Below are positions 13,612-24,720 of a DNA stretch of 64,000 bases, piece after piece. This DNA comes from Sternotherus odoratus (Eukaryota; Chordata; Testudines; Kinosternidae). Under the pieces are notes generated by a model that ran no database searches, was not told the DNA's origin, and worked only from the letters and a program-made list of their open reading frames with translations. The DNA is taken from contig JAVMKO010000009.1 of the NCBI GenBank assembly GCA_032164245.1, positions 77,571,212-77,635,211 of the forward strand, read 5' to 3'. The translations under genes and the position numbers were made by a program. Position 1 is the stretch's first letter, and each line of letters starts with the position of its first letter.

Positions 13612-13717
13612 TAGCCCACGAAAGCTTATGCTTCAAAACTTTATAGTTAGTCTTTAAGGTGCCACAGGACTTTGTTACCTCTGCTATTCCAGACTGACAC
13701 GGCTACCTCTCTGATTC
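13612..13717 (+). repeat. Amniote retroposon 3' end (cccacgaaagcttatgct family)
   Basis: It contains 'agcccacgaaagcttatgct', 'agtctttaaggtgccacagg' and 'ccagactgacacggctacc'. The same family lies inverted at 54388-54498. Exact SINE or LINE class is not certain. Confidence 0.75.
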
Positions 13718-14002
13718 CTGACCTATGTGTGTGTATCCCCAATGTGCTCACACAGCCCTCGCTGTTGGCTCCGGGCACAGAGGTGTGAAGCACTCGCCTT
13801 ACCACACCAAGCAGTCCCAGTTAAGCACATGCCTAGGTGCTTGGCAGGATCAGACTAGCCTGCTCAGCACTTGGCAGGATCAAGCCCCATGTGTGCACGT
13901 TGTTGGGTTGTGTGGTGATGGAACGCCAACTTGTACCCCCACAATACATCCACGCTGCAGTCACAGGGGGTGAGTGTGTAACACTGACAGACTCTAGTTG
14001 TC

Positions 14003-14070
14003 GTTGACCGGAATCAAACCTGGGACCTTTGGAGCTTAAAGTATGAGCCTCTATTGCATGAGCTAAAGGA
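14003..14070 (-). repeat. tRNA-derived sequence (SINE head or tRNA relic)
   Basis: On the minus strand there is an A-box-like 'tagctcatgcaatagagg', and 33 bases on a B-box-like 'ggtttgattcc' within 'ccaggtttgattccggtc', spaced as in a tRNA. The D-stem pairs poorly and the acceptor stem does not close, so it is not a functional tRNA. It abuts the Harbinger relic at 14084. Confidence 0.55.
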
Positions 14071-14083
14071 CACCTGCCTCTTA

Positions 14084-15289
14084 GAGCATATCTACACTGG
14101 CAAAGTTATAGTGCCGCTCAGAGAGCGCTAAAGGAAAACCATTGTTATGCGTTCACACTGACAGCTGTCTGCGCAATAGCATGTTCACACTTGCGGTGCT
14201 ATTCGGAGCAGTGCACTCTGGGCAGCTATCCCATAGAGCACCTCTTACTCTTTTGCCGCTAAGACTGGTGGGAAGGTGGAAGGGTCGTAGGGTATCCTGG
14301 GTCCTGTTCCAATGCCCCGTGATGCATTGCTTTGCATCCCAGTAATCCCTGTATTTCCGTCCGCATTTGGGGCCATCTTTCAACAGTTTGTGTGCTGTGT
14401 GCCCTGCCCTGCCTCTTTCTGGCTGCAAGAATGGAGCCTGAGCTGTTGACAAGAATGCTGCTCGCACTGTCACGAGTGGCAGTGGAGTTATTCCAGAACT
14501 ACGAAGGCAAGAGAAGTGCAACATTGATCCCACCACACGTAGTAGTTATGACACGAGATTCCTTGTGGCATTCCCGGAGGCGCTGACCACAGCGGAACGC
14601 CACTTTGGGGCTTGGGAAACAAAACTGGGTAGTGGGATCACAGTGTCATGCACGTCTGGGATGACGAGCGGTGGCTGTAGAACTTTTGGATGAGGAAAGC
14701 CACGTTCATGGGACTGCGTGATGAGCTCGCCCCAGCCACGAGAATGGGAGCTGCCCTGTTGCTGGAGAAGTGCATGGTGATTGCACGGCGGGAGCTGTCT
14801 ACTCCAAACCGCTACCAATTGGTCGCTAACCAGTTTGGAGTGGGAAAGTCGACCGTTGGAGTCGTGATGATGGAAGTGTGCAGGACCATTAATCACATCC
14901 TGCTCCAAAAGACCGTGACTCTGGGCAACGTGTGTGAGATTGTGGATGGCTTTGCACAGATGGACTTCCCTAACTGTGGAGGGGCGATAGATGGCAGGCA
15001 CATTCCAATTCTGGCACTAAACCACCTAGCCACTGAGTACATTAATTGAAAGGGGTATTTCTCAATGGTTCTCCAGGCACTTGTGGATCACCAGGGGAAT
15101 TTCATAGACATTAACACAGGCTGGTCTGGAAAGGTGCCTGTTCAAGAAGCTGCTAGCAGGGACTTTTCCAGTGGCTTGGGAGTGTGTACACCTCAGGATT
15201 TACAGTGCTCAAAGCTGCTTTATGGTGCACAAACCTGCCGGAGTAGTCGGGGCCTCGGCCAAGGCTGCAGCAGACTCATCAATCGCTAG
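14084..15289 (+). mobile_element. Harbinger (PIF) DNA transposon relic
   Basis: It starts gagcatatctacactgg, preceded by tta (14081-14083), like other turtle Harbinger ends. The interior carries a broken transposase (separate entry). I could not find the right inverted end, so the end coordinate is where recognisable coding similarity fades. The sequence up to about 15600 may belong to it. Confidence 0.75.
14431..15289 (+). pseudogene. Harbinger transposase pseudogene (HARBI1-like)
   Basis: The relic opens around MEPELLTRMLLALSRVAVEL (14431) in one frame, then shifts. From 14690 a second frame gives MRKATFMGLRDELAP..., 'NQFGVGKSTVGVVMMEVCRT' and 'FPNCGGAIDGRHIPIL', which contains the first aspartate of the DDE nuclease. 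A TGA at 15047-15049 interrupts right after 'ATEYIN', and the same frame resumes with 'FSMVLQALVDHQGNFIDINT' and 'GWSGKV', where the second catalytic aspartate region should follow, but the frame is lost there. With at least one frameshift, one in-frame stop and no C-terminal third, it cannot encode a nuclease. HARBI1-like proteins cut DNA and need a Myb-like partner (family knowledge); none is seen here. Confidence 0.88.
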
Positions 15290-17092
15290 CTCGTCCAGCT
15301 GCTACTAGCTGGGGACAGAGTGCCACACCAAACAGGCGTGGGTTACAATGGCACCTCGGGGAGACATTTCCAAGCTAGTTTTAATCTAGCCAGTTTGGGT
15401 ATGGGAGCAGTGAAGACACAGGGCATGGGCTAGCTGTCCATGTACTCATCCAGGGTTCCAGGTCGGCCTGAATAGCTACCACGGGTTCGCTGGTCCAGTC
15501 ATCATGAGTGCCAGTCTGTTCCCCCTCCCTACACACATGATTGCAGTACAGATATACCTCAATTCAGACACCTGAGTGAAAATTGGGGTCGGTCTACTTC
15601 TTTTTTACTTTCACAACTATGTGAATAACATTGTGTCAGGTGGTTGAATTACTTTCAAGCATTCAAAAGCATAAAGAATCCCAGTTTTCCCATGAGCTGG
15701 ACTGCCATAAGCCATGGGAATGGATCAGAACCATACAGGCCTTTCTCTGAAGAAGAGTTCATTTATTTCTTACGGAAGCAAGAGTGGGTCTGGAGTATTT
15801 AAGACGTGTTTCCTCTGGGTTGGATTTTAGGGTCAAACGACTCTCCCATCTGACTCTGCATTTTGCCTTTGATTGCACCTTCTCAACATGGCAGATAGTG
15901 ATGTACATTTGTGCATTTGCCCACAGAGTCATTTTAAGGCCTTGGAAATCTATTTCTGGTGACCTTTTCTATGCTCTGTTGGTGAAGTTGTCAACACCGG
16001 CCTTGGATGCGAGATTAACCTACAAAAAAGGGCAATGCGTAATTAGGAAAATTTGAGGGACAGGAAGATCGATGTTTACCAACTGGAGAGAGGCTGGAAA
16101 CTTTCTGCAGAAACCAAAGGAAGTCACAGTTTTGTTCCCTATTAAAATATCCTGGGAGGTTATTTGAAATGAAAGTTGTGAAATGCAATGTTTGCATTAT
16201 ACACAGAGATTGGAGAATGCCAAACTGGCTAAGATCTGGCTATTCAAACCACATTCTAATACTTACTTACCTTGAACAACATAGTACTGCACTAACAGTT
16301 CAGGGCCACATGCTACTCTGAATCATAAGGCCTCAGATACACAGAACTCTGAATCAGTTTAGTTAATAGGTGAGTTTTTAAATCAGTGTAGTTAAACCAG
16401 GGCCGATGCCTGGGGTGGGCACTCTTAAACTGATTGCCTTGCATATATTGATTTAGCATAATCTGGGAAGGAGTCAATTCAGCAAAAGACAGGTTTGCAT
16501 TAATTTAAGAGTGTCCACAAAGGTTTTGGTACAGGATTTTAAAAAAATATATTCATACACAGCGTTGCATTAAGGCATAACACAAGAGAAGCCAGCTTTA
16601 AACTAACACAACTGGGAACAGAATTTGGCCCTTAATAATTGTTAGGTTTGCAAGACTTAAACTGTGGCCCAGAATCGCAACTGTGCATCTGAGGGAGGAG
16701 GGAACCACAAAGCTTTGGGGTCCTGGTCTTCAACCTGGCTCTATGCCAGCTCCGAGGAAGTTTGCAGCAGCCTTGGGACTGCTCTAATCTACCACAGCTG
16801 GCTATAGCCACCCAGGACCAAGCTTCTCCCATACCCTGCTACCTTCAACAAGTCTGACATGAGCCCTGTGCCCACTGGGGGAATCCCCAGCATGGGAGTG
16901 CTGGTTCCCAGGGTGCCATTGTAACAGAATGGTTTTCAGCACTAAGCTTGGTGTCTGTTAGATCTCACACGTGGCCTATCTCAAATTTAGGCTACCCGTC
17001 TGGTCAAAGGATCTTAATGGGAGCCAGGATCTAGTCCTCTTTCTCAGCCTGTGTTATAAATGGCATGGTGGGGTTTGTGGGTAAACCTATTG
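15290..17092. other. Unique sequence without a recognised gene
   Basis: The first 300 bases may be the tail of the Harbinger relic. The remainder shows no exon or clear repeat. Open frames up to 90 codons (15784-16056) carry no motif I recognise. Confidence 0.5.
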
Positions 17093-17281
17093 CTATTAGC
17101 CAGGCTGGGCAGGGATGGTGTCCCTAGCCTCTCTTTACCAGAAGCTGGGAATGGGTGACAGAGGATGGATCACTTGATGATCACTTGTTCTGTTCATTCC
17201 TTCTGGGGGCACCTGGTGTGGCCACTGTTAGAAGACAGGATATTGAGCTTTGGTCTGACCCAGTCTGGCTGTTCTTATGTT
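17093..17281 (+). mobile_element. CR1 LINE 3' end
   Basis: It contains 'ctattagccaggctgggcag', 'ggatggatcacttgatgatc', 'tctgttcattccttctgg' and 'ggtctgacccagtctggc', ending 'gttcttatgtttg'. It is the sense-strand equivalent of the copy at 471-1095. Confidence 0.93.
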
Positions 17282-18142
17282 TGCCTCTGCAGTTTAATGC
17301 CATTGATCCCTTGCTCAGTGCTCGTCAGCTACGCTTGTTCTGATCCTGACTCATGACTCAGTGGAAGCCTGACTGAAAAAGTGCCAAGAGAAATGTCACA
17401 GAACTTTGTGTTCCCTTCTTTGTATACGAATTACATTGCTCATCAGTAGGCATTGAAATGGGACAAATGACAGCAAAGGCACGTTGTGTGCTAATTTGGG
17501 TAGAGACAGAGAGATTTCATCCGCCACGCGTACAGAGCCGATATACTGGCGAATAGTATTTAATTCATTTTAAAAGCCCGTTTCAGGTGGAAGTTTCTGT
17601 TCAAATGCGGAATTAATGGCTCTCGGCTGTGGCCAGCCAGTTTCCATTGAGACGTTGGTCCATGCAGCCAAGTGCAGAATTCAGTTCAGCCGAGCAAACT
17701 CAGCCCTGGCGGTACAGGTTAAAACCCGGCTGACTTCAGTGGTGTGGGGCCTGCTGAAGTGGGTCTTCAGTGACTGAATAAAGCCCAGAGTGCCCACCGT
17801 GGTTTCAGTCCTGGTGCACGCTGGTGAAAGCTGTGGCGTTACACCAGCATAAAACTGGGCTAAGGCCATGGTGAACCAGCCCATAAACCCCACAAGGCTT
17901 CAGAGCTTGTGCTAAAACTCTGGGAGGAAGAAGCTATGGGGTGGGGAGAGAAAGAAGCCCAGGTCTGTGCTCAGCGCAGGACCTCAAGTGTGAGTGGGGA
18001 GAAGCCACCTTTCCACCTTCCTCTGCCTGAAATGGGGCATAACTTAGGGGAGCTGTGGGTTGCTCTACATTATGCTGGCAGTGCCAGCCTTTTCCAGCAG
18101 CCGAGGCTTGCGAGGGCACAATGTTCTCTGGCCCCTTTCTTC

Positions 18143-18294
18143 ACACAGTGCACAATCAACCTGTGGAACTCCCTGCCTGAGGAGGGTGTGATCGCTAGGA
18201 CTATAACAGGCTTTAAAAGAGAACTAGATAAATTAATGGAAGTTAAGTCCATTAATGACTATTAGCCAGGATGGGTAAAAAATGGTGTCCCTAG
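18143..18294 (+). mobile_element. CR1 LINE fragment, cut off by a hAT end
   Basis: It contains 'caatcaacctgtggaactcc', 'aggactataacaggcttt', 'aagagaactagataaat' and 'attagccaggatggg'. The copy stops inside the 'gtgtccctag' block where a hAT-type end begins at 18297, suggesting that the hAT inserted into it. Confidence 0.9.
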
Positions 18295-18296
18295 CT

Positions 18297-18370
18297 CAGG
18301 GGTGGGCAAACTACAGCCCCCGGGCCACATGTGGCATGCTGGCCATTTTTATCTGGCCCGTGAGCTTGGG
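18297..18370. mobile_element. hAT element, one end only
   Basis: It starts caggggtgggcaaacta, identical over 16 bases to the element at 42388, and continues with 'ccgggccacatgtggcatg'. No second inverted end was found; the right part is deleted or merged with the dispersed palindromic repeat at about 18390-18490. Confidence 0.75.
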
Positions 18371-18389
18371 TCCTGAGGATCTGACCCAA

Positions 18390-18490
18390 CAGGCCAGATT
18401 CTGAGCTCCGTTACACCAGTGTACACCAAAGTAACACCACTGACCTTGATGGAATTACTCCAGTTTTATGTCAGTGTAACTCTGTGAGCC
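18390..18490. repeat. Dispersed palindromic 'gtgtaactctg' repeat
   Basis: 'ccgttacaccagtgtacacc' and 'ttatgtcagtgtaactctgtg' are partly inverted around a 'cttgatggaattactccag' centre. Related short repeats occur at 40318-40440 and 62893-63000. Confidence 0.45.
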
Positions 18491-18689
18491 GAATGCAGGC
18501 CAGCTTGCATTGCATGGGGCCATTTTTGAAAGCGAGCGGGACTGCTCTGCAGCTGGTGTAACTCGGAGTTGGTCCCTCCGGCCCAAGACCTTCTGTGCAC
18601 TTTTTAAAAGTTCTGTGGGTCCTGTTTTAAAAAGACAATGGCCCAAATAATTGGACCGGCAAGAACCTGCCACACGCTGCCGAAGGGCC

Positions 18690-19270
18690 TTTTGCCCTCA
18701 TCATGAAAGGAGATGCATCAAAAATGTAAATACCAGCCCCGAAGGCTGTCTTAATGTGGTCTGTAATTTCCTTAAAATTCCCTTTGTAATATCAAAATTC
18801 TAAACCTTTCTGAGACGAGCTATTTTAGCCTGTAATTGGGCTCTTCATTCTCTATGCATACAGCGATCCTAATCTAATATGTAACACGAACTTAAAAGCT
18901 AATCAATAATGGAACACGATTCTTTATCAGCCAAGCTGCCTGTTGGCTCCTGCGAGAGGGATCTTCACAAGACAGCTAGACTCTGCTGACAGCCTTATAT
19001 TTATTTTAAACATGAAGTTGAAACATCATCGCTCGCGCTATTGTCACTACCAATTATTTTTGGAACAAAAACACCAGGGGGAAATGAGATACTCATTTTG
19101 AAAAGCACATTCATATTTGATAAACAGCTACAAAGTCTGTGGACTGTTTACTCAAAATGCTTTCCCTGGCGTTTTCGCTAAACCCGCGGAATCTCCATTG
19201 TACAATTTGCATAGCCGACGTTATCAAAAGCAGCCAAAACTACCGCGACAACAGGGTCTGTTTGTAATTT
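18690..19270. other. Repeat-free block, candidate conserved non-coding element
   Basis: About 580 bp is free of transposon relics, with even composition and motifs such as 'aatcaataatgg', 'attatttttggaac' and 'tttgataaacagc'. No splice-flanked open frame is seen on either strand. Function is unknown; the call rests on appearance only. Confidence 0.35.
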
Positions 19271-19475
19271 CACATGGTGAGTCTCAGGAGTAACCCAACG
19301 ACATTCCATCGGGATAAACGGTGAGGGACTCAATGTACACCCACAGCAACTGGCCTTCAGAAGAAGTCAAGGAGTATTTTATACCCTCACGTACCAAAGA
19401 CAGGCTCCCATCTTTCATGTCTATGAAGTGGGGAGGGGGCAGGATGAGGGTTAAGTAACTACACAGATGTCCCTA

Positions 19476-19499
19476 AAAAAAAAAAAAAAAAAAAAAAAA
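19476..19499 (+). repeat. Poly-A run (about 24 bases)
   Basis: This is an uninterrupted A run. No LINE or SINE body with target duplication was recognised to its left, so it may be a simple repeat rather than a retroposon tail. Confidence 0.9.
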
Positions 19500-20968
19500 G
19501 GCAGTCTAGGCATGAGAAAAAGGCTTTCTTTTGCTAGCCAGACTGCACCAACGTGCACAGCTGGATTTTGTATTTTATGGGCTCAATAAAATATTAGCCG
19601 AAGCCACCTTCCCGCACTTACACTCCAGCTCCAGTCGTTTGTGCAAGGCGACACTCCCGTTCCCAGTCATGCTGGCAGTGTTGGAGCTGAAGCTAAAAAC
19701 TAGGCCTTCAGTCCTGCCGGTGGATCCATCCAGACCGACACCTGCCCCTCTGGTAGCTAGCTGTATGTTTTTACAAATTAATCGCTGTAGGGCTGCTTTC
19801 TAATCCCACGCAGGGTTTGCCGGCACAGCAATAGAGGGGTGACTTCAGCATGCGGAACCATTGCTGAACTAGCTTTGGTCTAGCTAGCTTGAATGACACT
19901 AACAGTGAAGCCCCGGCAGTATGAGTTAACACACAAGGGTCTTGGGCAGGCTTGGATAGTTAAAGCTAGCTTGGGTATGGCTCTGCATGCTGCAATTCCC
20001 TCCCGGTTGCAGCGTAGCCATAGCCTTAGAGCAGGCTTAAGGCTATTCCCAGTGATTCCCCCCCAAAAGCCATGCCTGTGATGCAGTGGAGACGTCACCC
20101 CTACCATTTTGCATATCCAGGGTAATGCCAATGGAGTTATTCTGGAGTTACGTTACTTAATGAGATCAGAAGCTGGCTCTTCGCTTCGTCTCAGGATCCT
20201 GCATGCCATTTGTCATTAGTTAGTTAGCTCTCTAACAATGTGTCCCTCTAGGACCCCCGTGTCCAAACAGCCAGACCCCTCACTAATCCCCACCCCTAGA
20301 GTCTCCCACTACTCGGCTGCATTGCAGAGGCTAAACTTGACTTAATGAGACTCTCCAGAACGGTCTCACTTGATACCTGATGAGCCAAGCTTAGCTTGAC
20401 CTATTGACCATAGCTCTAAACTGTATTGGAAACTTTATGTACCTCATAAAAATGTAATAATTGCCATGGTAGCTGCTCCTTTATATTAATTAACACTGTA
20501 AATAGAGCCATGTAATCTCGCCAGAATGAATGCCTGGAGTACAAGTGAGATCTCTCCACTGAAATATTTAATTGATTCATGTGCCTTTTAGGAAAATGTG
20601 CTTGTTCCCCCCCCCCCATAGGTGTATTTAGCATGTTTAAGGCAGTTTTTAAATCTCTGCTTCTACTTTTGCCTTGTACACCCTTTAGGCTTGAAAGGCA
20701 ATTAGCCACATATGAGGAGAAAGCCGTATCAGGCCCGAGACATTGTTTACCTTCAGGGCCCTCCACCCATTTAATGGGGAAATAATAGGAACGTATCCTT
20801 TATCTGGTAACCCCGCGTACTGCAACTGGGCTGCACAAAGCCATAGAGGTGGATGCACCCTTTCTTGCCATTCGGTTGTTTGTGGGGTTCAGTGAATAGG
20901 GCCTAGAATCTGCATGGTTGTCTGATCCTGAGAGACCAACACCTTGTGAGGAAGGGGCTAGAGATACT

Positions 20969-21040
20969 TAATCCTGCCTCAGCGTAGAGGGATGGACTCG
21001 CTGACCTCTGGAGAACTCTTCTAGCACTGCTTTGCTAAGA
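20969..21040 (+). mobile_element. CR1 LINE 3' fragment
   Basis: It contains 'ttaatcctgcctcagcg' and 'ggatggactcgctgacctct', a CR1 subfamily tail, decayed at its end. Confidence 0.7.
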
Positions 21041-21410
21041 TTAGGAGCGGTGGCTGTAGACTACCTGTCCCTGCATGGCTCCTTCTCGAGATTAGAGAAC
21101 CAGGTTGCTGTTTGTGAAGATGGTTCCTAAGACAGTGACACCTGTGTAGACTGTCAGCTCATCACTGCCCATGGTCCTATTTAGCCAACTAGGTTCTTAC
21201 AGAGCACCCAGCACTACGTTATCGGGGAGCCTCAGAAGACTGTAAAGTGTAAACAGATAAAGATGAATTTCTCTCTGAGCTCCCGCCAGTCTGCAGGCAC
21301 TGGACTTTATGTGCTTCAATTTTATTTTATTTTAATTTAATTTTATTTGTGGAAACTGTTTGACGTGGGCTTTGTGGTTTGATCTACAGGCTGATGATCA
21401 TTGTAGAGGT

Positions 21411-22058
21411 GTGATGACTCACCCCTGTGGCACCTCCTGCTGGTCGTCTGGGAATTAGCTCACCAGCCGTCGGAGCGCCCCCTGCAGACCAGTGTCTTGC
21501 TGCCGCTGGCCCCCGTGTCCCTCCTGAACCCCGGTGCCCTTTTACCAGGGGTGCTGCCTCCTGGCAATACCCCCACACTCTGCCTCTGGGTCTCCCCACC
21601 CTGGGAAACCCCCACCCCTCTAATCCCCACCTTGCCTCAGTCTAAGGCCACTGTCAGTCATTATCAAGCCCCCACACCCTGTGGCAGACTGCAGTGTAAA
21701 AGCCAGTCGTCATAGGCAAGGGGGTTTGGACCTGCTGCCTCTGCCTAACCCCAGTACTCTCCTTAGGTCTCACTTCAGGCCTGCAGCCTGGGGAGTTGCT
21801 AGGCTGGAGCTCCCCAGCTCCCTTGCCTATTCCCCCAGCACTGTTCCACCTCAGGTACCCTGTCCCGCTGGCAGCCAGGCCCGGCTCCCTGCCAGCCTGG
21901 AGAGAGACAGCCTAGCTCCTGCTTCTCAGCCCTTTTATCAGGGCCAGCTGCCTCCTAATTGGGCCTGGCCCCAGCTATGGCCGCTTTCCCAATCAGCCAC
22001 AACCCTCTCCAGGGCTGTGTTAACCCTTTCAGGGCCAGAGTCGGTGATCACCCCGCAA
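21411..22058 (-). mobile_element. LTR-like repeat, copy 2 (minus orientation)
   Basis: This is the reverse complement of the family at 3183-3880. Read on the minus strand it starts near tgcggggtgatcacc and ends near gtgagtcatcac, an arrangement with TG...CA-type ends as in LTRs. A 'gataaaagggctgagaag' segment could be a core promoter. There is no flanking retroviral or Gypsy coding sequence, so a solo LTR is the simplest reading. No target duplication was confirmed. It includes the 180-codon plus-strand open frame 21681-22223, which I regard as chance. Confidence 0.6.
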
Positions 22059-23239
22059 CAGTCATCCGGGACTCTTCTGGGAGTAATTGCCAGATTCATG
22101 CACAAGACACCAGAAGAGTTGTCTCCTACACCGCTGAATTTCACTCCTGAGGTAGAGAGTTCTGTTGTCCCAGTGGCATCTACCTATGGTAGGAAGTCAT
22201 GCTCATGTTGGCTTATCCGGTAATCTTGGCCAATCCATTGGAGGATGTTGAAGATGTGCCCCCTGTCTTCAAAGGGCAGCCAATGAAGAGGCTGGAGCAC
22301 TAGAGTGATGTGTTCTCAGTGCTCTGTGATGCTGAGCAGGTGGGTCACAGTGTTCTTAGCCATCTGGAGCTTTAAACTACATGGTTTCATTCCTATGTAT
22401 AGAGAATTACAATCATCTATCTTGGAGATCACTAATGCAAGGATCACTGTGGCTAAATCTGAATGTGAATGTAAGGATTCCAATCTTCTTGTTAGCCATC
22501 GTATGTCATTTCAGTCATTATTCACCTGGAACTGAACTGGTGCCCTATAGATGAAAAGTTCTCTAGCTGTTACCAGTCCCTTCAGCCACACAGTGCCAAA
22601 GGGCTCCAGCCCCGCATATTTAAAATGATAGCACTGGACTCTGAAATTAGACCCAATGCATCAATTAATTACCTGCTGTAACTCTGTTGAAATTGGTGGA
22701 TTCACATTCTGGATGCAGGGTGATCCCCCACAGATTACAGAAGATCTCCACCCCCCCAAAACAACACATACTTTCAGAAACATCGGTTTTATATTTTCTC
22801 CTTCTCTAGATGAATTTCAGCCTAGCACCTCGAAGAATAAATGGAAGGTGTTGACTGACATGCAGTACTAAGCATTTCGTTATCTTGATGCTTTGTCAAA
22901 GTCAGTCTTTGATAAAAGTGTTTTAGGAGTCACAAAATGTAATCACTTTGCGGCAGCCTTTTACATTGTAGATTCAAATTTCTCTACACATATTTCAATT
23001 CAGCATCTTTGGCATAGTCGATATTTCAGTTCCATGGGTGATTTTGAATGTATCAGTTAATATAGCCTTGAAGAGTAATGTCTTGCTCTTTTATAAAGCG
23101 AGCCATCCATCTGTCTTCTTGACAAGTGAAATTCTCCTAATTGCACTTTTACCCCAAAAGTTGGTAGCAGTTCCTGTTTGGTTGCTATTCTCCCTACAGC
23201 AGGGAAGTCATTTAAAATAGGTCCGGCCTACTGTTTGGC
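22059..23239. other. Unclassified sequence
   Basis: The part 22217-22560 has the texture of an old LINE (long open reading in the plus strand with 'ggcagccaatgaagaggct'), but I cannot name it. 22660-23239 may be part of the ZMYM1-like element to its right. Confidence 0.4.
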
Positions 23240-23629
23240 CTAAGTAGTATGTCTTTTGGTTATTTGCTCTTCTAGACAGGCCACGTCACCATCAGTCATA
23301 CTCAAGAATGATGTTTTACTTTCATTACTCACTGACTGCACTGCTTCCGATTCAGTGCTTTCTAACTCAGCAAGATTTTCCTGTGCTAATTTATTTGAAT
23401 CATTCCTATAAGAGTTGATATCAAAGGACACGGGCTCAGTGTTAATAAAGTACAAGTGCTTTGAAATGGCATGTAATTCTGAGTCTTTAAAAGTGTGCTT
23501 TTCAAGGATGTTTATGCTATGTGTGTGGACACAGTATGCCTTGGCAGGAGACATAAAATGATTTATAGACCTATACATCGTTCTCTTTCTTGCTTTTTTT
23601 ATGTTCAGGACTATCGGACATATCCGCAT
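23240..23629 (-). pseudogene. Open fragment of a possible ZMYM1-like element
   Basis: A 129-codon minus-strand frame runs through an acidic, serine-rich region (for example 'NKLAQENLAELESTESEAVQ') to a stop. Composition is protein-like and not repetitive. Its orientation matches the fragment at 25345-25611, and a hAT insertion (23703-25057) separates the two. I recognise no zinc finger or hAT dimerisation domain in it, so the link is contextual. Confidence 0.35.
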
Positions 23630-24214
23630 GGGGACCAGAACTGAGCTAGCAAGGATTTAGCATGATCTCTTTGTAGGTTTCATTGGCACTAGTCGCTTAC
23701 AGCAGTGCTCCCCAACCTTTTGTCACCCTCGGCACACCATAGCCTCTCCCAAAATTCCACGGCACACCACATACAAAAATTGGATAAAAAACAAATATAA
23801 TCTTCAAAATATCGTTTTGAAGAGTATAATAGTATAGGAATGTCAAACTGGGCATAACAGAATTACTTGATTTATTATTTTATTTGATAATTAGGTAGGT
23901 ACTTGTAACACATCCATCAATTCATAACTCTATATTCTAACTGTTCTCTAACAACTTATAACTAATGCGACACCTGCGCTTGTTTTAATGAACACAGAGA
24001 TTTGATGTTCGGTTTAATACTGGACAGAGCAACCCGAAGTTCTTGATCAATGCCCTTCAAGCATGACCGCTTGTCATTTTTTATTTAGACCAGGGGTCGG
24101 GAACCTTTTTGACTCAGAGAGCCATGAAAGCAAAATACTTGGAAATTTATTTCAGTAAGAGCCATATAATATATTTTAAGACTGAATTCAACTCCCACCC
24201 CCCCACCCACCCCC

Positions 24215-24480
24215 AACTGACCCACTCAGCCCGGTCTCTCCCCCCAAAACCTCCTTCCCTCCCACCCCCCCCAACTGACCCACTCAGCCCGGTCTCTCCC
24301 CCCAAAACCTCCTTCCCTCCCACCCACCCTCCAAATGACCCACCCAGCCCGGTCTCTCCCCCCCCAAACCTCCTTTCCTCCAACCCCCCAACTGACCCAC
24401 CCAGCCAGGTGTCTCCCCCCCAAACCTCCTTTCCTCCAACCCCCCCCCCCAACTGACTCACCCAGCCCGGTCTCTCCCCC
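24215..24480 (+). repeat. Minisatellite A, about 59-bp unit, 4.5 copies
   Basis: Units begin 'aactgacccactcagcccgg' at 24215, 24273, 24333, 24391 and 24450 (the later ones slightly changed). They are C-rich on the plus strand. Confidence 0.92.
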
Positions 24481-24648
24481 ACACGGCTTACCCCCGCTCC
24501 CAGCCCAGCCTTCCCCCAACACCCCCTTGCACACTGCTTACCCCCGCTCCCAGCCCAGCCTCCCCCCAACGCCCCCTTGCACACCGCTTACCCCCGCTCC
24601 CAGCCCAGCCTCCCCCCAACACCCCCTTGCACACCGCTTCCCCCCCCC
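24481..24648 (+). repeat. Minisatellite B, 50-bp unit, 3.3 copies
   Basis: Units starting 'acac(g/t/c)gcttacccccgctc' at 24481, 24531, 24581 and a partial one at 24631 are nearly identical, differing at a few positions. Confidence 0.93.
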
Positions 24649-24720
24649 GCGCTTACTTGTTCGCTGGGTCACGCTGCTGTGACCCGACTCCAGCGAGGGA
24701 AGGAGAAGAGCGACACGCCC

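Noticed and set aside
14003..14070. Functional tRNA gene on the minus strand
   Set aside because: A and B box-like words are present, but the D-stem is imperfect and no acceptor stem closes.
21681..22223. Plus-strand 180-codon open frame rich in Pro, Leu and Ser
   Set aside because: It lies antisense to the LTR-like repeat and runs past its boundary; composition follows the GC-rich repeat.
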